Below are positions 1 to 11,690 of a stretch of DNA of 64,000 nt, in pieces. A program made the translations under genes and the position numbers. Numbering within the stretch: the stretch's first letter is position 1; the number at the start of each line of letters is the position of its first letter. The stretch spans positions 24,795,830 to 24,859,829 of the forward strand of contig OX439040.1 of assembly GCA_949317995.1 (NCBI GenBank), written 5' to 3'. The notes beneath the pieces were generated by a model that worked only from the letters and a program-made list of their open reading frames with translations, ran no database searches and was not told the origin of the DNA. Origin of the DNA: Acholoe squamosa. Lineage: Eukaryota; Annelida; Polychaeta; Phyllodocida; Polynoidae.

Positions 1-1150
1 TACATAACTAATAATGAATTGAACCCCCATTGAGTTGTCAACATAAGACTGTGCATTGAATTCCTCTCTGTGTTTCCTTTGTTGAAATCTTCTTCATGCC
101 GTTTGTCCCTTTGTGTGATCTGATGCCACTGCATGCCAATGATGTTACTGGTCATGCACCCTATAGTTTTTTATGTTCTGTCAATACTCATAATGGTTCT
201 CATACATTTTGTAGACTTGGCTGTTCAATATTAGCACTAATGATATTGCTCATCAGACTTGGCTGTGACTAACTGGGTTCATTAACTGAAAACGACCTGC
301 ATACTTAGCCTACATTTTGTTATACCTGTGAAAAACACAATTGTTATTACATTTTTCCTAGTCCTTGAATGGTTGACATGGGGTTAATTAACCTTTGGCT
401 GTCTACTAACCTCAAGACGTCCACCCCAATTATGAATCTTATCCTTCCCATAGTATCCTGTATATCATATGTCCAGTATCTTAGGGTTTCTTATATGGTC
501 CTGGATCTTAAATGTCCTGTGCGAGGGGTTCAAACAAAATAGTTCAGGTCAGAAGACGGAGGCCTATCCATTAGGCCACAGGGGCATGTGAAAGATATGG
601 GCTGAGGGATGTCTATCTAACTAAATTGATGTCTCATTTCTTACTAAGTCTTATCCTGGTTCTGTTGTGTATCTTACTGAGATGGGTCCTGCATCTAACA
701 TGTGCTGTATATTATAAAATTGAATGCAGTCCTGTATCTGACTTATACTCAGGTGGTCCCATTTATTACATAAATTGTCCTATATCTTATGTGTCCTGTA
801 TCTTACAAAATCTCATGCGAATAGGGAGGCTTATTTGCACAACGATTAGATTATCCTGCCAATTTCGCTTGGCACTCCAAATTGACTGTTATTGCCAATA
901 CGTTCAATGACACCTATTGCATTTGAAAGCAACATGAATCAGTTGATGTTTTATTATTGGGATTTTAAACATAAGGGTACAGAGAAGTCTAGTGAAGTAA
1001 GGCAGAATACCTTGTTTTCCTCTTTTCTCTACCACTGATCCTATTCCCAAAACCCCCTCCCGATCTACCAGACAGCATAGGATTCAGTGACATTCTATCA
1101 GGGATGGGAATGGAAACTGCTGTTCAAATTAGTACTAGATCTTGAGGTTA
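1..1150 (+). repeat. Direct repeat, copy A
   Basis: This stretch recurs, diverged, at 2858-5420. Both begin with ACATAACTAATAATGAAT and run in the same order through a TTATGTTCTGTCAATA block, a GACGTCCACC block, a run of TCCTGTATCTTA-like words, a tRNA-like SINE head on the minus strand and a CTCTTTTCTCTACCACTGAT block. Copy A is uninterrupted, so it serves as the empty-site reference for copy B. Small open frames inside it (for example 626-910) lie in the TCCTGTATCTTA-rich repeat and look fortuitous. Confidence 0.75.
521..588 (-). repeat. tRNA-Arg-like SINE head
   Basis: Read on the minus strand, the segment carries an A box close to TGGCCTAATGGATAGG and a B box close to GGTTTGAACCCC, separated by about 40 bases. 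The anticodon position reads TCT, as in tRNA-Arg. Stems are imperfect, so this is a tRNA-derived SINE remnant or pseudogene rather than a working tRNA. A trimmed relative lies at 4330-4384 in the other copy of the host repeat. Confidence 0.5.
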
Positions 1151-2857
1151 ATTCAAACCTGACTAACATCAGGCCCCCCCACGATGGTAGAAAAAATCCA
1201 GCCCTATTGATTAATCTGACGGTAGTATGTGACTTGCAGGCATTTGACACAGCCAGCACTATTGATTTAAGGGGTGGTAGGCTGAACCCTGCACCGTGCC
1301 AGGCCTATTGCAAGAGACACAAAATAAATCAATAGCTGTGGAATGCTTCTTTACACAAAAGGGCATAAACAATCATTCCCCTTTATCCTATGAGCTATTC
1401 ATAGTGTATACCGACTCTCCCTCAGTAAGGGAGGATAGTGCATGTAATGCATGAGTGCCGTTTGAGTAGAAGAGTAGTAATAATGTACACATTGCTAGAC
1501 CTATGTTCAGTCCCTATCAATTCTTTTTCCTATCACCAGCACTGGAGGTTAATTTAAAACAGTGGTAATGGTAGCTGTGGGAAATCAATAGATGCAAATC
1601 AACAGGACTTGCTCTTTCTTTTCCAGCTACCCCCACCCTCGATGGTAGCTGTGGATTTTTGACTATGGCAAGTGCTGCAAAGCCACAGTGCTGCCCCCTG
1701 TCTGTGACTCTGGCTGACGACTTTGGGTATTCAACGTGACGGGTTCAAAGATCCTGAGGGTTTTCAGTATATGATAAGAAAGTCTCCTGAAGTGCAGTCA
1801 TTTTACATATATTTAGACATTGCTATATGTAGCTATAGGCTACAAAGGAGTGGACTACATATGATAAGCAACAACTTTATCCCTAAAAAGTTGATCATTC
1901 TGCTTTAATCTGCTTATAGCCTTGACCCTTGTAAGCCCCTTTTATGGGTGGCACAATTTGATTTTCTGGCAAATCTGTCAGGGGCTACACCATGGGAAAG
2001 ACACTTCAAGAATTTCCTGCTATAGGCTACATTATTACAGAGCTTACATGGACCACTAACTACATTCCCTCTCTAATATCAGGTGAGGGGCCTTGTATGC
2101 CCTATATTACACCAGTAATGAAGTGAGGGCAGATTTCACTACAGCCTTATCAAGTACCTTGTGCTGGATCGAAAATATCCTTCCCCCCAAACAAAACGGT
2201 TTAGCTAGGCAATCCTCACACTGTTTTAATTCTCTGATATATTTTGAGTAATTTAAGGAGTCAACCTATTTCCAGGGTTTATCTAACAGGATTGTAAAAA
2301 AAAGCATATGTGGGTCAGGACACTAGGAACAATTGGATTCGGAACTAGATAGGCAGAATACAAAAATGAGAATTATTCTATAAAACCTTATTAGATTTGT
2401 AAAGGGACAACTCCCCTAGTTATAAAACCTTCACCATTCAACCGTCACTTTGTTAACACACGCTTAGAGGCACTCTTGGATTAATCAAATTATCACCAAA
2501 CCTTAAATTGATACAGAAAATACATATCTTCTGTTTAAGCTATATAAAGTGATACAAGGATAAACTTTTCACCTGGCACTTTGAAAAAAAGGATAATTTT
2601 TGATTTCCTGAGATTCAAAATTACCACAGGATATCTGAGATTCAAAATTACCACAGGATATAACAAGCACAAGGTTTAAGCCAGACTCATTTTGGCTTTA
2701 AGCATGTGCCTTCTGTATGGTGACTAAAATCTGATATCTTATTTCTCCAGTCAGAATCCGGAGATGCATGATCATAAGAGTAAACCTAATGAAGAAGCTC
2801 TCTGTACTATTCTGTACTCACATGAAAGAGTAGATTTCCAACATTGATTTCTTATCT
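1151..2857. other. Spacer between repeat copies A and B, no gene seen
   Basis: AT-rich sequence with only short open frames (1723-1908 is the longest read) and no recognisable protein signature. The one distinct structure is the 27 bp tandem duplication at 2608-2661. Confidence 0.5.
2608..2661 (+). repeat. Perfect 27 bp tandem duplication
   Basis: The unit beginning CTGAGATTCAAAATTACC occurs twice back to back with no mismatch (2608-2634 and 2635-2661). The identity suggests a recent slippage or unequal exchange event. Confidence 0.9.
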
Positions 2858-3520
2858 ACATAACTAATAATGAATATTCTGCTGTCTGTACACTTGTAAT
2901 ATCTAACTCCAATTCCAATTCCAAAAAAGCATTTGTGTCTTGCTTAAATGTAGGCAGACAGAGCATTTTCAAAGCATTGGCTCTCCATTGCATTGTCAAC
3001 ATAAGACGTCCCATGTCAATGCATCAAATTCCTTTCTGTATTTCCTTTGTTGAAATCTTACTTATGCCTTTTCTCCCTTTGTGCCATCTGATGCCACTGC
3101 ATACCAATTATGTTACCGGTAACGCACACTGTAGTTATTTATGTTCTGTCAATAATCATAACGGTTCCCATACATCTTGTAGCCTTGGCTGGTGAATATT
3201 AGCACCAATCAAATTGCTCATCAGTCATCAGCCCTGATTTCATTAACAGAAAATGATCTGCCCTGCGTTCATTAACTGAAAATGATCTGCAATTTGCCTA
3301 CACATGGGTATATCTCTGAAAAACACAATTTTATTACATTTCTGCTAGCCATTGAAGGTCTACATGGGGTAAATTTACTTTGAGCGCCGTCCACTTACCT
3401 TGAGACGTCCACCACACTTATTGGCTATAGAAATCTTTCGACTCTGGTTGATCAGTATTGATTTGGCCAGTTTGCAATGTTGATACAGTTCCAAACGTCC
3501 AATCTTATTCACACAGGATC

Positions 3521-3552
3521 CTCATGCAAATAAAACCTGCTATTTGCATGAG
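3521..3552. promoter_or_regulatory. Inverted pair of octamer (POU) motifs
   Basis: Two 12 bp arms (CTCATGCAAATA at 3521-3532 and its reverse complement at 3541-3552) flank an 8-base loop. Each arm holds the octamer ATGCAAAT, known as a POU/Oct factor site. A related but degraded arrangement occurs near 800-840 and 4575-4610, so the motif belongs to the repeat family and may be structural rather than regulatory. Confidence 0.4.
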
Positions 3553-3578
3553 ATTCCATGATATACAGGACTTGCACC

Positions 3579-4076
3579 CCAGTGGGCACAGAACGTTGCA
3601 TCAACATTGACAGCCGGTTGATATTGTGTTGATGGTGTTGATCAACCTGTCTTCAACACTTTTTAAATAATTCTATCTTAATGTTGTCAACCAGCATCAT
3701 TTCAACATCCAATCAACAGTTGACACATCAACGTTGAAATATTGTCCTGAATTCAACTTTGATTCAACATTGATTTGTCAATGTTTAATCAACAATATCG
3801 ATTTCAATGTTGATTCAACATTGACATGTCAACAAAGAATCCCCTAACAAGTATCAACATTGTTTCAAAGTTGACACAATTTTGAACCAGTGTTGAATCA
3901 ACATAGAGATACAAATGTTGAATCAAAGCTGATGGTTAGATGCTGAATCACAGTTCATTTTGATTATGTTGTTTCAACTTTCAAATTCAACTTTATTTCA
4001 ACCCTGAATCAACCGTTGATATGCAAACATCGCAAACATTGTTTCAGCACTGAATCAACGTTGATGTGCCCAGCGG
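3579..4076. mobile_element. MITE-like element with GTTGATTCAAC-rich interior
   Basis: The ends are inverted: CCAGTGGGCACAGAACG on the left and, in reverse complement, CCGCTGGGCACATCAACG on the right. The interior is a degenerate array of TCAACATTGAT-type words in both orientations, roughly every 11-15 bases, with no open frame. This design is typical of non-autonomous DNA elements. It is inserted inside the left part of the palindromic element of copy B. No clear target duplication was found. Confidence 0.65.
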
Positions 4077-4084
4077 ACATGTAA

Positions 4085-4310
4085 GGTAAAGAAACCCAAG
4101 GAATAGTAAGCTGGTAAGATACAGGACGTATAAGATACAAGACCACACTAAGATATACTATACAGCACCATTCTGAGGAAGGATAAGATACAGGACCACC
4201 CAGAGGGATAAATCTTATCCTTCCTATCGTGTCCTGTGTATTATGTGTCCTGTATCTTATGCTTCCTTGTGTGGTCCTGTATCTTATATGTCCTATATCT
4301 TAGGATTTCT
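4085..4310. repeat. Palindromic TCCTGTATCTTA repeat block
   Basis: The word TAAGATACAGGA recurs up to about 4190 and its reverse complement TCCTGTATCTTA recurs from about 4205 onward, giving an inverted arrangement around 4200. Copy A carries only the right-hand orientation (about 430-830), so copy B probably holds the more complete fold-back. Confidence 0.6.
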
Positions 4311-4329
4311 GATTTGGTCCTGTATCTTA

Positions 4330-4384
4330 CAGGATAGCTCAGGTCAGAAGACAGTCACCCTATCCATTAGGCCACAGGGGCATC
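4330..4384 (-). repeat. Truncated tRNA-Arg-like SINE head
   Basis: Relative of the head at 521-588. The A box side (minus strand TGGCCTAATGGATAGG) is present, but the B box side has been lost next to the TCCTGTATCTTA repeats. Confidence 0.4.
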
Positions 4385-5420
4385 TGAAAAATATGGGCTG
4401 AGGGAGGTCTATCTAAATTGATGTCTCATTTCTTATTTACACTGGTCATGTCCTCTATATTACTTAGATGGGTCTTGTATCTTACATGTCCTGTATATTA
4501 TGATTAAATACAGTCCTGTATCTGACTTATACTCATGTGGTCCCATTTATTACATAAATTGCCCTGTATCTTACAAAATCTTGTGCGAATATGGGGGGGG
4601 GGGCTTATATTTGCATGAGGGTCTAATAAGAATACCACTTGCCGTTCCGGCCTGACTGTTATTGCCAAAAAGTTTAATGACGCCTATTGGATTTGACGGC
4701 AAGATGCAATAGAACTTTGACATTTTATTATTGGGATTTGAGACATAAGTTTATAGGGGGGTCTAGAGAAATCAGGCACAATACCTTGCTTTCCTCTTTT
4801 CTCTACCACTGATGCTATTCCCAAGACCGCCTCCAAATCTACCAGACATCAAGTGTAGTAGGCCCCAAACACCCCGGCCTTCCTCCCCCCACATCTTCAT
4901 CCAATCTGGTTGCCTCCATTAACTGATCTTAAACGTGGTCAGGACCAGTTGAACGGCCTTGCACAACCTCACGAGGCTTTGCAATCAATCCCTGAGATGG
5001 CTTTCGTGTTCCATTTTGGCAGTTTGAATTATTTGTTTACAAATGGGTGCTTTGATATTCAAGGCGTTTATTGCATGTACAGGTGACTCATGTCCGATTA
5101 CATTTCACCACCAGATTGATCACTATCACAAATTGTACAGGTGTATAGAATATAGCAACCTAGACTTGGTAAACTCAGATTTAATGTAATTGTCGTCTAC
5201 TAATAGTGACCTCTCTGACCCCTGAATACCTGCTTCTGGTATGAAACCAGATGGTGCTTCCTGGGGGACCCACTTCATAATGAAGGTGTCAGAAACAGTA
5301 TCAAATTATGATGTATTCCCAAGTGAACTCTAGCACTTAGGCTAGAAAGGGTTCAGTGATATATTACCAGGGATGGGAGCCTAAACCGCTCCTCAGATAC
5401 TAGATCTGGAGGGTTGCCAC

Positions 5421-8400
5421 CGATAGCTTTTAGCTCCTCTATTCACACCTCTTAATCTTAAGCATGGCATTTATATGCTTAAGGTGTCAGCTTTATTTGT
5501 TTTTAGGATCCATATACACAATATCAAATGATAATCTAACAGGGCCGGGTGCTGAATTTTATTTTTAGAATAAGAGGATGCAGAACAAAGCAATACAGCA
5601 TTATTTTATCAAGCAACAGTGATGTAACATCATGATCATGCGTCTTAGTGATAGTGCATTTTCAATAGCATAGGTGAAAGGGAATTCAATACCATACCAA
5701 ATAGATCTATAGAGGTTTATAACATGGTTATCGAGTTTTGGAACGATTTTCAGTGCCTAAACTGGATACAACAAGTTCTCATATATCGGGATAAAAGAAT
5801 CCAAAATGACAGTGGACCAAACATACCTTGACAGTGAGTTGACACCAACGTAAATTCTCTATTTGTGAAGCATATATACCAAATGAAACGATATACTTTG
5901 GACAGAACATCCTTGAAATCTTATTCTACCTCCCTTTCGACTAGATTCCTTGATATTATGGCTGTTTTTAATATGAAAAGATTGTAAACTTTTAAAGCGG
6001 GTGACTGGCCGTGCGTCTTTGCCATTACGTTTGTCAACATAACCTCTTGGGCCATCTGGCGTATAGCCTATCAACTAGCCACGGGCATTAACTTAATAGA
6101 AGTGGAACCATACCGAACCTGTAAAAAGCAATGCTACTACTACTACTAAGTTTACGCTCGTGGAAGTGGCGCAGCCTGGTGTATAGTAATTGAACTAACC
6201 GTCTGCTTGGATCAACATGAAACCAAGATGGTGGAGGGCTTTCTTGTCCGCTTGTAACAGAAAACAATGGATTCTATCAATTTTAAAGGTAAATACTTAG
6301 AATTATTGGTGGAAACTATGTTATAAACGCAATGTGTAATGATTAGACTTGGACTCGTTGGCTTCAGGGGGTGATAAAAGCATGAGCCGGAGTCTAATCA
6401 TTATATATTACATTCAAAGAGAATGAATAAAAAGACGCGTTTGACAAGGCTGGCCATTCACCTGTAATAGGTAATATGGCAGTAGTATGAGGAAAAACAT
6501 GCCATGCAGATGTAGCTGTGGTATATACTATACTAAACTATACAACAAATCCCCGGTGTGCAATCCTGATTTAAAGTAGGAAAAAAACGATATTTTTTCC
6601 ACTCATAGTTGGGATGCTCATGATTTATCGCCAGGGCTTGTATATCTTGATGACAAATGAGCAGAATACATGAAGATAATGGCTTTAAATCTACGTACCT
6701 TTCCTCTCAATGGGACTGACGTTTCCTGGTGAGACTGTCTGAAATATCCCAAGCCACTGCAGTCTTATCCCCCCATTAATAGGTAGAAAAGAGCATCCTG
6801 GGACCATGTCACAGTCACTGACATTTTGGCGTCTGGATCTGCTAAGTCAGCATAATCTTGTATTTAAAATGAGTACCGGGCCCAAAGTAACAGCAGGTCG
6901 ATTCATAAAACTGACGACCATTCTAGGTTAAAACGATGCATTTAGAAAACATCATTCTCGGAAGATATTTCAGGAATCCTGTACACACTATATAGACTGT
7001 CCAAACAAATTAATCCCTCAATAACCTTTGTTGAAACAATTATTCTAGTGATTGATTACAGTGTACATAATAATGCTTATTCTATTATTTTCAGCAATTA
7101 ACTTGTATTGACGAAAATCACAATTCTATGGTTGTCTTTCCCTTTAGACATCGTGAGTTTTTATTAATCGTCCTCCGAGTATAGTATTGGGAATTCAAAT
7201 ACACTAAAAGGCAAGTTTTGAATGAGTGCTGATCTTGTATCAGCTCTATGCATTGGGACTAGATCTGATTGAATCAATTAACGCACAGAGGTTTATAAAT
7301 CCCCATATAGCTTAGATTTCCATGTACTTATCTCCCAGTTTTCCGGGTGCCATTGGACGAGGAATTAAACCTCCTGTTTCATCTAAAACCGATTTCTTAT
7401 TTTGGATTAACGGCAGTTGGGATTGAAATCCAGTTTCCACTCCACTGAGATTTGGAACTCTTGCTGTCAGCCAATGCCCAAATGCCGTGCGAATTTAAAG
7501 TCTTTGTGAGAAAATCTCTTAACACTTTTCTCTTACAGACAATTGTGTGGGGAGTCCATATCCGGAAGCGAAAATTTATATTCAGTTTATATTACAATTC
7601 GACCCGTAGAACAATTAGTTCTAGATGACATGCAGTGAGCTGTGCCGATTAAAGTCTCCAAGACGATAGCTGCACTGAGTGGAATGTTGAAGACTCTTTG
7701 TATTTATAACAAAGTGTGTCAGAAACGTGTAGAATGCCCGGTGTCCTTGAGATGGAACAGATTCATATAATCATGGGCAAAGTTAATGAGATGGATGCTT
7801 TATTGTGTAATAACCGACATCTTTAAGCACCGTATTTGGTGCACTGGATGGCCTTTTAAAGCAGTGTACGACTTGAGCTGCCCAAATATTATCAGAACAC
7901 CATATATGCGACCAGTATATTACAGACCTCTAAGACCATTAATTTTATACAAAGCAGCATTGTTCTTTTCGCCAAAAGACACTTGTTCACAATCCTTGAA
8001 AGGATCTCGTGTCTATTTTCTTTTGAAATATAGCTGTTCTCAATGTTTTAAGGGTATATAGCTGCCTTTGTCAATTCATTATGTGCTGTATTGAAATAAA
8101 ATGCCATGGCTAGTAATTCTGCATAGCATAAGACCTTATAGCATCGTATCCATCATGTGTCATGGTAATGAAACAAAAGAAAAACGCAGTATCAGATATT
8201 CGAACGGAGTCAGATCGAGTATGACACAAACTGTCTATATTCTACATGTATACTGTATTTTCTTGCACACAGATTTGTTTGGCAAATAAACCAACCCAAA
8301 ACGTAGTACTTTATATTGATGCTCCCCTGACAAATATTCGTATAGTTCTGGAAATTGATTGCTTTATTGCTTTGAAGACAAAGAGGACGAACTGAAGGTC

Positions 8401-8550
8401 ATTAATGCAATATAGCATAAATATGTCATATTTATGCCATAATGCGATTATACCACATTTTCGTCCATTTTGTATTAATTTCTTACCTGATACAGGGACC
8501 TATCACTATCAGGTTAGTAGAGTTCCACCTTTGCTTTTTCTTCCTCACCA
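5421..8550. other. Mostly unique sequence, no confirmed gene
   Basis: No tandem or inverted structure stands out. A weak first-exon candidate begins at the ATG at 6217 (24 codons) and runs into a donor-like AAAG/GTAAAT at 6288/6289, but there is no family signature. Open frames at 5859-6074, 7786-8061 and 8101-8289 are short and without recognisable motifs. Confidence 0.45.
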
Positions 8551-8551
8551 T

Positions 8552-8720
8552 CCAGTGTGGCATAATGGCTAAGCCCCTCGCCTACCTCCACTGCGGTCGG
8601 GGTTCAATACTCCAACGAGTTGGGATGATTTTTCACATTGAAACAATGGCGAGACTGAATTTGTATGTCCAACTTGACCTCAAAAAAGAATATCCAAAAA
8701 CACCCAAAAAAGCACATGTG
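8552..8720 (+). repeat. tRNA-derived SINE
   Basis: The 8552-8620 part has an A box close to TGGCATAATGGCTAAG and a B box close to GGGTTCAATACTCC, spaced as in a tRNA gene, but the stems are degraded. The tail continues with GAATTTGTATGTCC and then A-rich sequence, as expected for a SINE body. The overlapping open frame 8442-8735 is explained by the SINE. Confidence 0.55.
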
Positions 8721-9367
8721 CATATGCTCTCATAAGGCACTGGTAGAAGAGGGCATAACAGTAAGGGAGGTGCAGGAATAGTGGTATAATGCTTAACATA
8801 CTACGTCTGCTCCCTACAAGTCATGTGAAAGGTGCCACAAGTACAGACTGGAATTTGCAGACGTATAGTGCTATTTGAAATCGTGGTACTCTAAGAAATT
8901 GCCCCCAGATGTGTAAGTTTCAAAGGTAGTTTTCAATAACAGGTGATGACAAATACTGTCCAGTAAAACCACTGCTATTCTGCAAATGCTATCTTAACCC
9001 CACTGTAGGTCAGGTCAGGGGCCCAGGTGAATCTCTAGTGAACACTTACTGTTGGTTCTTCACAAAGGTGTTTTGAATAGTATTGCCCTGCTCTCAATAT
9101 GTGGTATGGCATCCATTTGGACAATAATTCATAATGCTTAAAGGATACAAAGGCAATTACCTCATTTCAGTGATTTGGATGCAGTGTAATGGCTGATACC
9201 ACAAACTTCAGTGTTTTGTAACAGGAATTAATAGGTAAATAATAGACAGCCAGAGATGTGTAAAGATAATCTGCTGTCTGGCACTGCCCATTTTCACACA
9301 AGACACGCTGCTGATATTTGTAGGTGGGATCGATCCAACATGGTGGCCGAAATGGCATTCTCCTAGT
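8721..9367. other. Unique stretch, no gene seen
   Basis: No repeat family, tRNA-like sequence or credible coding exon was seen here. Confidence 0.4.
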
Positions 9368-9486
9368 TTAGGTCGCTAATTAGTCACCATAAAAAATCTG
9401 TTTAGGTCGCTTATAAAATTGTGAAGGCAAAAAAGGATAGCGACTAGTTTTTAGCGACCAGTTTTTAGCGACCAGTTTTAAGTGAC

Positions 9487-9527
9487 CAATGTCCCCTATA
9501 TCCTCTGGTAGAATATAGGGGACATTG
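9487..9527. repeat. Perfect 15 bp-armed hairpin
   Basis: CAATGTCCCCTATAT (9487-9501) is the exact reverse complement of 9513-9527, with an 11-base loop. It lies just inside the left end of the 2.7 kb element. Confidence 0.85.
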
Positions 9528-9609
9528 TAGGCTACATGTGAGTTTTTACAGAATGAAAATCAGAGTATTATTAAGGAAACTACAAAGCAAAACGTGATCC
9601 TACCCAGTT

Positions 9610-9738
9610 CTTTTTTTTTAAGCACAAGAATATGCCTTATTCCATAACAGATCCCCTTCCCTGTTAATAACTTCTTTATCAAAATGTGGAGGGGAGTCTG
9701 GTAATGAATAAGCCATATTCTTGTGTTCAAGAAAAAAG
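9610..9738. repeat. Small fold-back sequence
   Basis: The left arm around AAGCACAAGAATATG and the right arm around CATATTCTTGTGTTCAAG are inverted copies with a few mismatches, spanning 129 bases and beginning and ending in T/A runs. It is probably a small MITE nested in the larger element. Confidence 0.65.
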
Positions 9739-9945
9739 ATTATAAACAAATTCTTAACCCCCAAAAAAACCAAGCCCCAGTTTTTTTTTTATATTCTCCC
9801 GTTAAGGGAAACCCTTTCCCCCAGGATTTCTATTCCCTGTGCTTGAATGACTACTGGGAAAGGGTTCAGGAAAAAATATTATCTTTTATGAATAACCCCA
9901 GCAAATTGTCGTTATCTGTTGCCATGATTGGTCATCAATGGTGAC

Positions 9946-10650
9946 TCCTTTCTGAGTGATAACTCACTGCGTCATCTTTCGCCACTGTGTGTCAGTCTCA
10001 CATGGCATGGTGATTTATCACAACAGTCGCCAACATGATCTCACTCACTGTGGGAGTATGTGCCACCCCTTGTCATCCCTCACAAAGCATGGTGACTTAT
10101 CACCACCATAGCCAACATGGATCTAACTCACTGCGTGAGTATGTGCCACTGCCTGTCAACTCTCAGTCAGAATGGCGGCTTATCCCAACCATCACCAACA
10201 TGGATCTGACTCATTGTGTGATTATGTGCCACTCCCAGTCAATTCTCACTCAGAATGGTGACTTATCACCAACATAGCTAATATGGATCTCACTCCCTGG
10301 GTGATTATGCGCCACTCCCAGTCAACTCTCAGTCAGAATGGCAGCTTATCACCACCATCGCCAACATGGATCTCACTCACTCCGTCAATATGTGCCACTG
10401 TTTGTCAACTCTCATTCAGAATGGCAACTTTTCACCTGCATTGCCACATGGTTCTCACTCACTGCGTGAGCTTGTATCACTCCTAGTTAATCTTCTCTCA
10501 AAATGGCGACTTATCACCACCATTGCCAACATTGGTCTCACTCAATACGTGAATTTGTGTCACTCCAAGTCAATGCTCTCTGAGGATTGCATCATCTGTC
10601 ACTCACTCTCACTCACAGTGGCAACTTATCACCACCATTGCCAAAGTTGT
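9946..10650 (+). repeat. Tandem array, about 82 bp unit, about 8 copies
   Basis: Successive units are anchored by ATGGATCTCACTCACTGCG-like starts at about 10034, 10118, 10200, 10282, 10366, 10448 and 10530. Each unit carries TATGTGCCACT, CAGAATGGCGACTTATCACC and CATCGCCAAC blocks. Units are diverged by point changes but nearly constant in length. The open frames in this interval (10035-10277, 10283-10486, 10366-10653) are by-products of the array. Confidence 0.85.
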
Positions 10651-11015
10651 TGAGACAGCACCACTGTTCAACATGTAGCCTATCTAGGAAGTGTGGGCAT
10701 GAAGTATAAGTCCCATATGTATCAAATGTGCTTTGTTTCACACTGATTTCCATGTAATACTTCAGAGTTGAATCAAACAAGATTATATGGAGATAATATC
10801 AATTGAGTTTAGATAGAGGTATCTCTAAAATGAAAGCATCTATCCATAAACACCTTTTCTCTGGTTACAGGAAAAATACATAGGGAAATATCAACATGAA
10901 CACCTTGTCTGTGGTTAGAGGGAAGATACATATGGCAATACCTTCTCTGGCAAAACATACTTTGATCTGGCAGATGTGAGGCTGCATGATTACCAATGTC
11001 GATGATCATGAGCTT

Positions 11016-11690
11016 TTCATCTAACAAGGTGAGTGATCACCAGCATCGCCACCACTGGTGAGTCTGAGTGATCACCACTCTTGCCATCCATGGTGAACCT
11101 GCGCTATGACGTGGTGCGCGTTTCATCTAGCGAGGTGAGTGATCAACCGCCTTGCCATCCCTGGTGAGTGTGAGTCATCACGATCCTCGCCAACCGTGGT
11201 GAACATGTGCTTTGGCATGGTGTGCGTTTCATCTAGTGAGGTGAGTGATCACTCGTGTCGCCATCCCTGGTGAGTGTGGGTGATCAAGATCCTCACCATC
11301 TGTGGAGAACCTGTGCTATCACGAGGTACGCGTTTTATCTAGCGAGGTGACTGATCACAATCCTTGCCATCCATGGTGAATGTGCATTATGACGTGGTGT
11401 ACGTCTCATCTAGCGAAGTGAATGATCACTCATGTCGCCATCCCTGGTGAGGATGAGTGATCACGATCCTCGCCATTCCTGGTGAACATGTGCTATGACG
11501 AGGTGCGTGTTTCATCTAGCGAGGTGAGTGATCACCCGCGTCGCCATCCCTGGTGAGTCTGAGTGATCACAATCCTCGCCATCTGAGGTGAGGCCATGTG
11601 ATCACCACCATTGCTATTCCTGGTGATCTTGTGCTATAGCGATGTCATGTTCCATCTAGCGACATGTGTGAGCCACTTCACACAGGTTGA
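11016..11690 (+). repeat. Tandem array, about 106 bp unit, about 6 copies
   Basis: Units are anchored by TTTCATCTAGCGAGGTGAGT at about 11018, 11123, 11229, 11337, 11406, 11512 and 11651. Each includes GATCAC and TCGCCATCCCTGGTGA blocks. Spacings are 105-108 except for one shortened and one lengthened unit. The unit is distinct from the 82 bp array, though both share TCGCCA and ATCACCACC words. Confidence 0.8.

Larger units (their letters stand above)
2858..5420 (+). repeat. Direct repeat, copy B, interrupted
   Basis: This is the second copy of the 1-1150 repeat. Homology is continuous at 2858-3425, resumes at about 4205-4850 and resumes again at about 5348-5420. Relative to copy A there are two extra blocks: about 3427-4205 (a palindromic element with a nested MITE) and about 4852-5347 (no structure recognised). 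The second block could equally be a deletion from copy A. Confidence 0.7.

Noticed and set aside
10035-10653. Histidine- and serine-rich frames across the 82 bp array
   Set aside because: The unit length is not a multiple of three and frames shift between units, so no repeat protein is encoded.
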